The notes beneath the pieces were generated by a model, which was not told the origin of the DNA, made no database searches, and saw only the letters and a list, made by a program, of their open reading frames with translations. This document shows positions 31,001 through 39,233 of a stretch of 64,000 bases of DNA, one piece after another. The stretch is from Ancylomarina sp. DW003 (GTDB taxonomy: Bacteria; Bacteroidota; Bacteroidia; Bacteroidales; Marinifilaceae). The stretch spans positions 62,001 through 126,000 of the forward strand of contig NZ_JAKJSD010000004.1 of NCBI RefSeq assembly GCF_029029505.1, written 5' to 3'. The first letter of the stretch is position 1; each line of letters begins with the position of its first letter. The position numbers were made by a program, and so were the translations under genes.

Positions 31001-31303
31001 ATTTTTTAATTTGAGGTATTAGTCTCGGTAATTATTAGAATGTCTTATTTTCCAAAGTTTAGATTTCTAAATTTCGATGCGTAAAAATAAGAACATTCCA
31101 CAGAATACAACTTATATTGCTTAGATATTGAATTTTCAATTGTATGTTATCGAAAAGGTTTGCGATTTGATGATTTTTCGTTGTCTTCGTCGTGTAATAT
31201 TGTTTCATTTTTTCTACTTTCGCAAAGTAGTTAAATTTAAAATTATCAATTGATTACGTTGATGAATGAATTGATAACCCTTAATTATTAATCCAGGAAA
31301 AGT
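31001..31303. other. Divergent regulatory region between the YfcC carrier and hutI
   Basis: 303 bases, AT-rich. It contains the palindrome at 31214-31230 and no other recognised element. Confidence 0.5.
31214..31230. promoter_or_regulatory. Palindrome in the hutI promoter region
   Basis: CTACTTT-CGC-AAAGTAG, a perfect 7-bp inverted repeat with a 3-base spacer, 74 bases upstream of hutI. Its left arm contains TACTTTCG, one mismatch from the -7 consensus TAnnTTTG. It could be an operator covering the promoter or a leader hairpin. Confidence 0.45.
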
Positions 31304-32557
31304 ATGAAATTACTTGTTAAGAATATAAAGAGATTGGTTCAGGTTGAAGAGGAGCCAAGAAAGTGGGTAGCAGGTGCTGATATGGCTCAGCTTAACTGCA
31401 TTGATGATGCCTTTTTGTTAATTGACGAAGGTAAAATTGAAGATTTTGGAAGCATGACTTCTATGCCTGATTTCGATGAGATGGAAGGTGTTGATATGAT
31501 GCAGGAGATTGATGCAACAGGCCGTATGGTTTTTCCATCATTCTGCGACTCGCATACTCATTTGGTTTACGCTGGTTCTCGCGAAATTGAGTATACTGAT
31601 AAGATTAAAGGTTTATCATATGAGGAAATTGCTGAACGAGGAGGAGGAATTCTGAATTCTGCTAAGCGTATGCACGATGCTACCGAAGATGAGCTTTATG
31701 AATCGGCAATGGAACGTATTCATGAGATTATCAGTTTAGGAACAGGAGCTGTAGAGATTAAGTCGGGATACGGTTTAACTGTTGAAGATGAATTGAAAAT
31801 GCTTCGTGTGATCAAACGATTGAAAGAAACAACGCCACTTAAAATCAAGTCTAGCTTCCTGGGAGCTCATGCTGTGCCTGCTGATTATAGAGGTCGTCAA
31901 GGCGAATATGTTGACATGGTAATCAATGAAATGATTCCTTTAGTAGCTGCAGAAGATTTAGCTGACTATATTGATGTATTCTGCGATAAAGGATTCTTCA
32001 CAGTTGAAGAGACTGATCGTATTTTGAATGCAGGGATGAAACATGGTATGCGTCCAAAGATTCATGCCAATGAATTGGATTACTCAGGAGGTATTCAAGT
32101 AGGTGTAAAATACAATGCATTATCAGTTGATCACCTTGAGTTTGTTGGTGATGCTGAAATTGAATCATTGAAAGGGTCGGAAACGATGCCAACGGTATTG
32201 CCAGGAGCAGCTTTCTTCCTTAACATGGTTTGTTCTCCTGTACGTAAAATGATGGATGCAGGTTTACCAGTTGCTTTAGCTTCTGATTTTAACCCGGGAT
32301 CATCACCATCAGGTAACATGAAGTTTATTTTGTCTTTGGCTTGTATCAATTACAAAATGCTACCACAAGAAGCGATTAACGCTACAACAATTAATTCGGC
32401 TTATGCTATGGGTGTTGAAGATGAAGTAGGAAGTATCGCTCGTGGTAAAATTGCTAACGTGTTTATCACAAAAGAAATTCCATCAATCGAGTTTATGCCG
32501 TATGCATATGGTAGTAACTTGGTCGATACAGTTATCCTTAATGGACAAGTCCTTTAA
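31304..32557 (+). CDS. hutI: Imidazolonepropionase
   Basis: Third enzyme of histidine degradation: 4-imidazolone-5-propionate to N-formimino-L-glutamate, cytosolic. The 417-residue amidohydrolase shows the metal motif DSHTH (with LVYAGSREIEY), the substrate region KIHANELDYSGGIQVG, the second metal-site His in ALSVDHLEFVG and the metal-binding Asp in ALASDFNPGSSPSGN, all typical of HutI. It is followed after 186 bases by ftcD, which takes its product. HutH and HutU are not in the window. Confidence 0.95.
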   Translation: MKLLVKNIKRLVQVEEEPRKWVAGADMAQLNCIDDAFLLIDEGKIEDFGSMTSMPDFDEMEGVDMMQEIDATGRMVFPSFCDSHTHLVYAGSREIEYTDKIKGLSYEEIAERGGGILNSAKRMHDATEDELYESAMERIHEIISLGTGAVEIKSGYGLTVEDELKMLRVIKRLKETTPLKIKSSFLGAHAVPADYRGRQGEYVDMVINEMIPLVAAEDLADYIDVFCDKGFFTVEETDRILNAGMKHGMRPKIHANELDYSGGIQVGVKYNALSVDHLEFVGDAEIESLKGSETMPTVLPGAAFFLNMVCSPVRKMMDAGLPVALASDFNPGSSPSGNMKFILSLACINYKMLPQEAINATTINSAYAMGVEDEVGSIARGKIANVFITKEIPSIEFMPYAYGSNLVDTVILNGQVL

Positions 32558-32583
32558 TGTAATTGATAATTATAAATTAGTCT

Positions 32584-32665
32584 CCCTTTTCAAGGGAACC
32601 GAAGCGAAGTGTAGCTCGTGAACGCCTTTGAAAATAGACAAGAGTGAATCAAATGTCCGTAGGAC
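32584..32665. repeat. Dispersed intergenic repeat with hairpins
   Basis: The hutI-ftcD spacer holds a CCCTT/AAGGG hairpin (32584-32596), a segment GAACCGAAGCGAAGTGTAGC...GTGAACG (32596-32624) and a TGTCC/GGACA hairpin (about 32654-32666). The middle segment resembles one at 58237-58265 (GAACCGAGCGAAGCGAG...CATGAACA). This non-coding element therefore belongs to a repeat type present at least twice here. Confidence 0.5.
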
Positions 32666-32743
32666 AGAGGGTGTGTTTATATTAAAATAGATCAGCGTCA
32701 AGCTTTATAAAACAAATTATAGAATATTTAAATACAATATAAG

Positions 32744-34444
32744 ATGAAACAATTAATCGAATGTGTTCCTAATTTCTCTGAAGGGAACGATATGAATATC
32801 ATTAAGCAGATTACTAACGAAATTGAATCTGTAGAAGGTGTAAGCCTTGTTGATGTTGATCCAGGTAAAGCAACGAATCGTACTGTAGTAACTATGGTTG
32901 GTACGCCTGATGAGGTTTTGGAAGCAGCTGTAAAAGCTGTTAGAAAAGCGGCTGAGTTAATCGATATGAGTAAGCATTCCGGTGCTCACCCACGTTTTGG
33001 TGCAACTGACGTTTGTCCATTGGTTCCTGTTGCGAACATCACAATGGAAGAAACTGTAGCTTATGCACACAAACTAGCTCAGCGTATTGGTGAGGAAGTT
33101 GGTGTACCAGTTTACTGTTACGAGAATGCAGCACGTATCGAAGAACGTAAGAACTTAGCTGTTTGTCGTGCAGGTGAGTACGAAGCAGTAAAAGATCGTA
33201 TTGGAACTGAGCGTTGGAAGCCAGATTTTGGACCAGCTGAGTTTACTGAAGCTGTTGCTAAATCGGGTGTTACTGCAGTAAGTGCACGTAACTTCCTTGT
33301 AGCTTATAACTTTAACTTGAATACAACTTCAACTCGTCGTGCCAATGCAATTGCATTCGATGTTCGCGAGAGAGGTCGTACAAAGCGTGAAGGTAATGCA
33401 GCTACAGGTAAAATTGTAAAAGATGAGAACGGAAATCCAGTAATGACTCCGGGAACATTGAAAGCGACTAAGGCCATTGGTTGGTTTATCGAGGAGTTTG
33501 GCGTAGCTCAAATTTCTATGAATATGACTGATATCTCTATCACGTCTATTCACCAAGCGTTTGATGAAGTTTGTGCTAAAGCTCAAGCTCGTGGTATCCG
33601 CGTTACAGGTTCTGAATTAGTAGGTGTTGTGCCATTGCAGGCGATGTTAGATGCAGGTAAACACTACCTACGTATGCAAGGTCGTTCAACAGGTATTGCC
33701 GATCGTGAGATTATCAAGATCGCCGTTAAATCTCTAGGACTAGACGAGCTTTACCCATTCGATGCTGACAAGAAAATCATTGAGTATATTCTTGAGAACG
33801 AAGCTAAAAAAGGAACGAAGAAATTAGTTGACATGAGCTTAACTGCTTTTGTTGAAGAAACAGCTTCAGAATCTATGGCTCCAGGTGGAGGATCTATCTC
33901 TGCTTATATGGGGGCAATGGGTGCTGCTCTTGGTTCAATGGTTGCTAACCTTTCGGCTCACAAGCCAGGATGGGACGAGCGTTGGGAAGAGTTTTCTGAT
34001 TGGGCTGAGAAAGGAAAAGAGTATCATACGAAACTAAACTGGTTAGTAGACGAAGATACCAATGCTTTCAACAAAATTATGGATGCCATCCGTTTGCCTA
34101 AGAAAACTGAGGAGGAGAAAGCTGCTCGTGCTGAGGCTATGGAAGACGCAACTAAATTTGCGACTATGGTTCCTTTCCAAACAATGGAGCTTTGCCTTGG
34201 ATCTATGGATGTTGCTAAAGCAATGGCTGAGATCGGAAACCCTAACTCAGTAACCGATGCTGGTGTAGGTGCATTAGCTGCTCGTTCAGGTGTTATTGGT
34301 GCTTTCATGAATGTGAAGATTAACGCTGCTGACCTTACTGATAAAGCTTGGGCTGCAGACATCATCGCAAAAGGACAAGCAATTGTTGACAAAGCACAAG
34401 CCCTTGAAAATGAAATTGTAGAAATGGTAAACGCTAAGATCTAA
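32744..34444 (+). CDS. ftcD: Bifunctional glutamate formimidoyltransferase / formimidoyl-THF cyclodeaminase
   Basis: 566-residue fusion of the two enzymes that move the formimino group of N-formiminoglutamate to tetrahydrofolate and release ammonia, giving 5,10-methenyl-THF and glutamate. The transferase part (about 1-330) begins QLIECVPNFSEGND and has HSGAHPRFGATDVCPLVP, with the catalytic-type His in this segment. The cyclodeaminase part (about 350-566) begins MSLTAFVEETASESMAPGGG, followed by AYMGAMGAALGSMVANLS and a C-terminal helical region. Length matches the animal-type fusion. It follows hutI and is probably co-transcribed, although a repeat lies between them. Confidence 0.95.
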   Translation: MKQLIECVPNFSEGNDMNIIKQITNEIESVEGVSLVDVDPGKATNRTVVTMVGTPDEVLEAAVKAVRKAAELIDMSKHSGAHPRFGATDVCPLVPVANITMEETVAYAHKLAQRIGEEVGVPVYCYENAARIEERKNLAVCRAGEYEAVKDRIGTERWKPDFGPAEFTEAVAKSGVTAVSARNFLVAYNFNLNTTSTRRANAIAFDVRERGRTKREGNAATGKIVKDENGNPVMTPGTLKATKAIGWFIEEFGVAQISMNMTDISITSIHQAFDEVCAKAQARGIRVTGSELVGVVPLQAMLDAGKHYLRMQGRSTGIADREIIKIAVKSLGLDELYPFDADKKIIEYILENEAKKGTKKLVDMSLTAFVEETASESMAPGGGSISAYMGAMGAALGSMVANLSAHKPGWDERWEEFSDWAEKGKEYHTKLNWLVDEDTNAFNKIMDAIRLPKKTEEEKAARAEAMEDATKFATMVPFQTMELCLGSMDVAKAMAEIGNPNSVTDAGVGALAARSGVIGAFMNVKINAADLTDKAWAADIIAKGQAIVDKAQALENEIVEMVNAKI

Positions 34445-34473
34445 TTAGAAGAACCACAATAATATTTTACTTC

Positions 34474-34510
34474 AAACCTGTCAGGATTTTAAATCCTGAC
34501 AGGTTTTTTT
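34474..34510 (+). terminator. Terminator after ftcD
   Basis: Long stem (AACCTGTCAGGAT and its complement, at least 13 bp), short loop and seven or more T residues. It ends the hutI-ftcD transcript. Confidence 0.85.
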
Positions 34511-34530
34511 TATGCACTAACATTTAAAAT

Positions 34531-34697
34531 TTCTCCTCCTTATTTTCAAGGAGGAGTACCCGAGTTTGCGAGGGGGAGGTGGTTTTAAATATCAATTTGG
34601 GCGTTTCCTTCGGGGCAGGCTTTCCGCTACAACTCCTCGCATGGTTTTCGTACCTCAAACCATCCTGTGGGGTTTCCACTACAATCCTTAACGCATG
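34531..34697. repeat. Composite Bacteroidetes-type intergenic repeat
   Basis: Two non-coding elements follow each other. The first (34533-34580) starts with a CTCCTCCT/AGGAGGAG hairpin and continues ACCCGAGTTTGCGAGGGGG. The second (about 34598-34697) has GGGCGTTTCCTTCGGGGC at one end and CCACTACAATCCTTAACGC at the other, so GCGTT and AACGC form its complementary ends. Both resemble dispersed repeats I know from many Bacteroidetes spacers; the copy number here cannot be judged. A 62-codon ORF on the minus strand across it is an artefact. Confidence 0.55.
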
Positions 34698-34756
34698 TTT
34701 GCTAAACGTCATGTATTTTTCATAACTTAGAGGAGTTTTACGAATTACATATCGAA

Positions 34757-35776
34757 ATGGGACTATTCAATTTCTTCAGAAAAGATAAAAAATCGAAGTA
34801 TACAGTAGAGACTTTAGATGCTTATACAGAATTAGAGGATAGAAATGAAAAATTGAAAAAAGAAAATAGGGAGTGGGAGAAGGACTTTAGCCATTTATCA
34901 AGTTTAAGGCAGAAGGCTAAAATTCTTGAGGATGAAAATAATTATATGGAGGCTGTAGAGTTATATCTTGAATCAATTGAGTTCGGAGAAAAGTCGAATA
35001 AATTAAATATCGCAAATTATGGATATGATATTAAGAGAGTAATTATTCTTTATGGGAAATTAAAACAGAAAGCTTATCAAAGACAATTTCTAGAACGAAT
35101 GATTTCAACCTATCCCGATTGCAGAGAAGCAATTGATTGGGATGCAAGGCTTGCTAAAATTACTCCTAATGATTCGCTTAAGGAAAATACCGAGTTTAAT
35201 GTATCGGATATCAACAAACCAGTTGCTCAAAACCCGACATTGGGGACAAAAATACAAGCATTTAAGAATGCTTTACCCGAATTTAATTTTTACTACGATA
35301 TGCCCGAAGAGATGCACACTGCGGCTTATTTAGCAGAACGAAACCCTGTTCCTTTTGAGAGGATGAGTGAACTAAGAGAATTACGACAGGCTTTTAAGGC
35401 TGTAATTGAAAAAGCGAATGTTGCAGAAAAACGAAATGATGTAAAGAGTGCAATTGAAGCTTACGAAAAAATGCTTGTGGAGGAATATGAAGGAAGGGAA
35501 CCTTATGAGAGACTTATGATTCTGTATAGAAAATTAAAATGGAAAGATGAGGAAATAAGAGTCATTCAACACGCGATATCCTTTTTTGAGAATTTGAGAG
35601 ATGCGCAGTTGAACTACGTGCAAACTCTTGCAGAAAAGTATGGAAAGGAAGATTTCGCTAATGAATATATTGAAGCTGGCAAGCGAATTCAATATTATGG
35701 TGGAGCTTTCGATTTATACAACCCATTTCCCATTATTGCCAAATGGAAAACCCGATTAGAAAAATTGAAACAATAA
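34757..35776 (+). CDS. TPR-like helical protein of unknown function, partner of the DUF2971 gene
   Basis: 339-residue soluble protein without signal peptide or membrane segment. The N-terminus is basic (GLFNFFRKDKKSK), followed by a coiled-coil-like charged stretch (about 22-55). Two TPR-like regions are visible, about 50-120 (EDENNYMEAVELYLESIEFGEK) and about 215-300 (AEKRNDVKSAIEAYEKMLVEEYEG, LMILYRKLKWKDEEIRVIQHAISFFE). A middle segment (about 155-205) is less helical. It ends one base before the DUF2971 gene, so the two are translated together. TPR proteins usually act as adaptors; here the likely partner is the next gene's product. I recognise no named family. Confidence 0.65.
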   Translation: MGLFNFFRKDKKSKYTVETLDAYTELEDRNEKLKKENREWEKDFSHLSSLRQKAKILEDENNYMEAVELYLESIEFGEKSNKLNIANYGYDIKRVIILYGKLKQKAYQRQFLERMISTYPDCREAIDWDARLAKITPNDSLKENTEFNVSDINKPVAQNPTLGTKIQAFKNALPEFNFYYDMPEEMHTAAYLAERNPVPFERMSELRELRQAFKAVIEKANVAEKRNDVKSAIEAYEKMLVEEYEGREPYERLMILYRKLKWKDEEIRVIQHAISFFENLRDAQLNYVQTLAEKYGKEDFANEYIEAGKRIQYYGGAFDLYNPFPIIAKWKTRLEKLKQ

Positions 35777-35777
35777 T

Positions 35778-36722
35778 ATGACCGTAAAACACAAAATATT
35801 ATCGAAAGGTATTACACCAGAACAAAAAGAAATCATAAAGGAACAATTCCCAGATGCGTTTAATAATGGTATTGATCTCAATAAATTCGATCTGGTTCTT
35901 GAAACACAAAAGGACCCTGATATTCTCTATCACTATACTACCATGGGAACTTTACAATCCATATTAAAGAATGTGGATAAGAAAGAGGCTTTAATTTTAA
36001 GAGGAACTCATGTTGAGTATTTGAATGATGAAACAGAATATGTATTCGCATGTGATATTCTGGAAGGAATGTTAAAGGATTATGTGAATGCAAAGGATGC
36101 AACAGATGAAAAAAATCTTTTGAAAAACATGAATATTAGGAAGTTTGAAGATATAGGATCTCTTATTACGGGTAAGCCTTATGTAACTTCGTTGTCGGAA
36201 AATCATGACAATTTATCTATGTGGAATACCTATGGCGAAAATGGAAGAGGCGTTGCTATAGGTATAAAAAAAGAATCAATTGATAGATGGATTAAATGTA
36301 GTTATGATAGAGAAGCTTTTAAATCATATATGAGTTCGTTTATTGCGGATTTATATGAAAAAATTTCTTTTGTTGATGGCTTTAGATATGAAGATCCAGC
36401 TCTTTTCTTAGGGATATTATACACTTCTATAAAACATTCTGCTTATGAATATGAAAAAGAGTGGAGGATTGTAAAATGTGCATCAAATGGCGATGTGGAA
36501 TATCAAGAACGAAATGGCTTATTAAAGCCATATATAGAGCACAACTTTGAAAAGAATGCATTAAAAGAGATAATTATTGGACCTTGTGCCGTTACCGATA
36601 AGGAATTGGCAAAAAATTCAATTGAAGGTCTCTTGCAAAAGGTAGGCTATGATGCGTTTGATGAGGAAAAAGAAAATTTCGTGAAGGTTAGAAAATCAGA
36701 AGCTCCTTTTAGACAAATATAA
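35778..36722 (+). CDS. DUF2971 domain protein
   Basis: 314-residue soluble protein with the conserved features of DUF2971: ILYHYTTMGTLQSIL (YHYT at 51-54), LRGTHVEYLNDETE (LND at 82-84), PYVTSLSENHDNLSMWNTYGENGRGVAIG (132-162) and EYEKEWRIVK (224-233). The order His-Tyr-Thr, Ser/Trp-x-x-Tyr-Gly, Glu-x-x-Trp-Arg is conserved across the family; its biochemical role is not established to my knowledge. A nucleotide-binding or ADP-ribosyltransferase-like fold is conceivable but unproven. Translationally coupled to the TPR-like gene (1-base gap), flanked on the left by intergenic repeats, which suggests an accessory cassette. Confidence 0.75.
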   Translation: MTVKHKILSKGITPEQKEIIKEQFPDAFNNGIDLNKFDLVLETQKDPDILYHYTTMGTLQSILKNVDKKEALILRGTHVEYLNDETEYVFACDILEGMLKDYVNAKDATDEKNLLKNMNIRKFEDIGSLITGKPYVTSLSENHDNLSMWNTYGENGRGVAIGIKKESIDRWIKCSYDREAFKSYMSSFIADLYEKISFVDGFRYEDPALFLGILYTSIKHSAYEYEKEWRIVKCASNGDVEYQERNGLLKPYIEHNFEKNALKEIIIGPCAVTDKELAKNSIEGLLQKVGYDAFDEEKENFVKVRKSEAPFRQI

Positions 36723-36841
36723 GTACACCCCTAAAGATTTTAAAATTGCACATCATGCTCTGACTATAAGCAAGCCGCTCCTGTCAGGGTATGACTATTT
36801 ATTTAGAGTTTCACAAAATAAGTGAAACCCTTAATATGCAT

Positions 36842-37729
36842 TTATTGTATCGGCTTAAAGCCGTTCCCATAAACCTCATTCGTATTTAAAGTGGCCACAA
36901 ATGCATTTTCGTCTATATCTTTTACAAAACTTTCTAAAGCACCTAGTTCTTTTCTGTTAAGAGCAGTAAAGATGATCTTTTTCTGATTCTTATAAAATAA
37001 GCCTTCTCCTTTAAGGTAAGTTCCACCACGATCCATTCCAAGAATTCTATCGCGAATTTCTTCATGCTTTTCCGAAATGATTAAGGCAGCTTTTTTTGCG
37101 TCCATTCCCATTAATACAGCATCAACAGTTTTTGAGATGCTTAGGATAGCAATAATACAATAGGGAGCTAAGTCAATATCTTGAAATACAAGTATTGATG
37201 TTAGAACGATAAGTCCATCTATGGCAATAAACATTTGCCCCAATGATACTTTTAACCACTTAGAGAAAATACGAGCAATAATATCTGTCCCACCAGTTGT
37301 TGCACCACTGTAAACCACGAGCGCAATTCCTAGTCCGATAATGGCACCTCCAAACATGGATGATACCAAGAGATCTTGGGTTATGATTGGATTACCAAAG
37401 AAGTAGGTCAGCCCATCGATAAAGACAGATCCTAATACCATAGAGAGTATGGTTTTGATACCAAATTTACCGCCAAGAATCTTAATTCCCCAAGCCAATA
37501 AAGGAATATTGATGCACAGGGCAATAGTGCCTACAGGAAAATCAATTAGCTGGTTTAGAATGATACTAAAGCCAAAAACACCACCAGGAACAAGCTTGTG
37601 TGGCATGATGAAGAAGTTGTAACCTAAGGCTACAAGTAATGATCCAATTAGGATGAACGAATAATTACGAAACCACAGAGTTGAGAATAGTTTTTCCTGC
37701 GGGAATGACTTCTTTTTATATTGAGGCAT
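36842..37729 (-). CDS. YitT family membrane protein (DUF161 + DUF2179)
   Basis: 295-residue inner-membrane protein. About five or six membrane segments occupy residues 20-205 (SFILIGSLLVALGYNFFI, VPGGVFGFSIILNQL, YSGATTGGTDIIARIF). The C-terminal cytosolic domain (about 215-290; ALIISEKHEEIRDRILGMDRGGTYLKGEG, KIIFTALNRKELGALESFVKDID) is DUF2179, a ligand-sensing ferredoxin-like fold. Family function is not established; a transporter role is assumed. Transcribed alone. Confidence 0.88.
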   Translation of the reverse strand: MPQYKKKSFPQEKLFSTLWFRNYSFILIGSLLVALGYNFFIMPHKLVPGGVFGFSIILNQLIDFPVGTIALCINIPLLAWGIKILGGKFGIKTILSMVLGSVFIDGLTYFFGNPIITQDLLVSSMFGGAIIGLGIALVVYSGATTGGTDIIARIFSKWLKVSLGQMFIAIDGLIVLTSILVFQDIDLAPYCIIAILSISKTVDAVLMGMDAKKAALIISEKHEEIRDRILGMDRGGTYLKGEGLFYKNQKKIIFTALNRKELGALESFVKDIDENAFVATLNTNEVYGNGFKPIQ

Positions 37730-37885
37730 GATTGTACGATTTAAGCACCAAAGCTATTTAGCTAGGGTGAAGAATTAAAATGATTGTATACAAAAGGCGA
37801 GGAGCTATAAAAATAACTCTATCTGATGTAGCTGTAATTGAATATTAAGAAATGGAAATAGTAGGCATGTGTGCATGCCGAGTGA

Positions 37886-37911
37886 AGAATGTTAGGCTAA
37901 CATTCTTTTTA
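37886..37911 (+). terminator. Orphan intrinsic terminator
   Basis: AGAATGTTAG paired with CTAACATTCT followed by TTTTT, on the plus strand, with a second hairpin (GGCATG/CATGCC, 37863-37878) just before it. No gene on that strand precedes it within the divergent region, so it may end a small RNA or a leader transcript. Confidence 0.5.
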
Positions 37912-38148
37912 AGAATTCAGGGATAACGTTTTCTTAATTCTTTCTTGAATCGCATTGTAAATAATGATTTTATCTTTGGTGCGAAGATATAGGTTAATTT
38001 GTAATTGAAAAGCAATTAGTCAAGAAATCGGCGATAAAATAAAATGTCTTGAGGGGAATCAAATTCATAAACATAATTGGAAATTCAATAGGTTGAGATA
38101 TTTCTCATCATTTGTATGTGATTTTATCGTTAATTTATAGACAGTGAC

Positions 38149-38178
38149 ATTGCTATTATGTTGTTTTTCTTATCTTTG
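38149..38178 (+). promoter_or_regulatory. Promoter of the M23-like gene
   Basis: Perfect -7 box TATCTTTG (38171-38178) with ATTG (38149-38152) 18 bases upstream as a weaker -33 box. It lies 26 bases before the ATG at 38205. Confidence 0.6.
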
Positions 38179-38204
38179 CTCACCGAAATTTAAGATATTT
38201 TTAA

Positions 38205-39026
38205 ATGACAAAGAGTTTTACAATATTCATTTTTTTATTGTTTTGTTCAAATTATTCGTTTGGGCTGACGCCACAAGAAGTTAATACTGAGTTAACTTCT
38301 GTTGATAATTGCCATTTTTCAACAAGCACAAACTATTCTTCTGCCAGGCTAGGTTCTCAAAAGATAAGTGTTGAAAACAATTATAATAATCCGGTTGATA
38401 ATTCTTCGGTGTTAATTTTAAAAAATGGGTTTCCATATCTACTGCCTTTTTCAAAAGGAGTTAGGGTGGAAGTTCAAAAATCATGTTATATAGGTGGTGA
38501 AATTAGATCAGGTCTTCCCAATAACTGGGTGTCCTATCAATTTTTAGCTGAAAAAGAAGAAGCAGTACTAGCATCAAGAAGAGGTACTGTAGTTGATGTG
38601 CAGGATATTTTCTTTCCAGATTCAAGTTTATATATAAGGTTTAAGAATCAACAAAATTATGTTTTGATTAAGCATTTAGACGGATCAGTAGCTTGTTATA
38701 TGGGCTTGAAAAAAGGGAGTGTAAAAGTAGAAAGAGGACAGAAAGTAACACCTCATATACAATTAGGCCTTACTGCAAAATATAACACGAAAGAAGAAAA
38801 TCAAATGTGCTTCATATTGTTTTATTCAAATTTAAAAGAGGAGCATTTATTAAGTAATCAAAAATATTCATTTTTGAATCCTGTTTTTTATACATCAAAA
38901 GGCAAAGTTATATTGAGTCCTAATTATCATTACCAATCGGATTTTACTGATGATATTATGATGAAAGAACTTAGTCGAAGAGAAAAGAAAAAATATCTAA
39001 AAGGTGAATTACAAATACAAAGGTAA
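38205..39026 (+). CDS. Exported degenerate M23 (LytM-like) protein
   Basis: 273-residue exported protein (signal peptide KSFTIFIFLLFCSNYSFG). The central part (about 75-200) follows the M23/LytM plan: a strand block FPYLLPFSKG, the segment NWVSYQFLAEKEEAVLASRRGTVVDV where M23 enzymes have H-x3-D, and VLIKHLDGSVACYMGLKKGSVKVERGQKV where they have the HLS/HxH ligand. Here the expected ligands are replaced (Asn/Gln and Met-Gly), so zinc hydrolysis is unlikely. Degenerate LytM proteins such as EnvC/NlpD activate amidases, and a similar role is possible. Its own promoter lies just upstream. Identification as M23-like rests on pattern only. Confidence 0.6.
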   Translation: MTKSFTIFIFLLFCSNYSFGLTPQEVNTELTSVDNCHFSTSTNYSSARLGSQKISVENNYNNPVDNSSVLILKNGFPYLLPFSKGVRVEVQKSCYIGGEIRSGLPNNWVSYQFLAEKEEAVLASRRGTVVDVQDIFFPDSSLYIRFKNQQNYVLIKHLDGSVACYMGLKKGSVKVERGQKVTPHIQLGLTAKYNTKEENQMCFILFYSNLKEEHLLSNQKYSFLNPVFYTSKGKVILSPNYHYQSDFTDDIMMKELSRREKKKYLKGELQIQR

Positions 39027-39233
39027 GGAGTAACAAATCCATTAGAACGGATTGTTTAATAAAGCTTAATATCTTAGATGCTAAAGTATATTTAGTTTTT
39101 TCTTGAGAAGAATAAATCATTCAAACAGGTTTATGACCTTGTTTAAGGACGTGATTTTATAGCTGGTTTTTAAATAAGGTAGTTGAATAAGAAATATTTT
39201 GATACTATATTCATCCTCAAAACTTCCTTAAAT

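Larger units (their letters stand above)
37730..38204. other. Long divergent region between the YitT gene and the M23-like gene
   Basis: 475 bases. It contains a GGCATG-TGTG-CATGCC hairpin (37863-37878), a hairpin plus T-tract on the plus strand (37886-37911) and, near the right end, a good promoter (38149-38178). The left third shows nothing recognisable. Confidence 0.5.

Noticed and set aside
34524-34712. 62-codon minus-strand ORF after ftcD
   Set aside because: It lies entirely within the dispersed repeat; such ORFs in repeats are artefacts.
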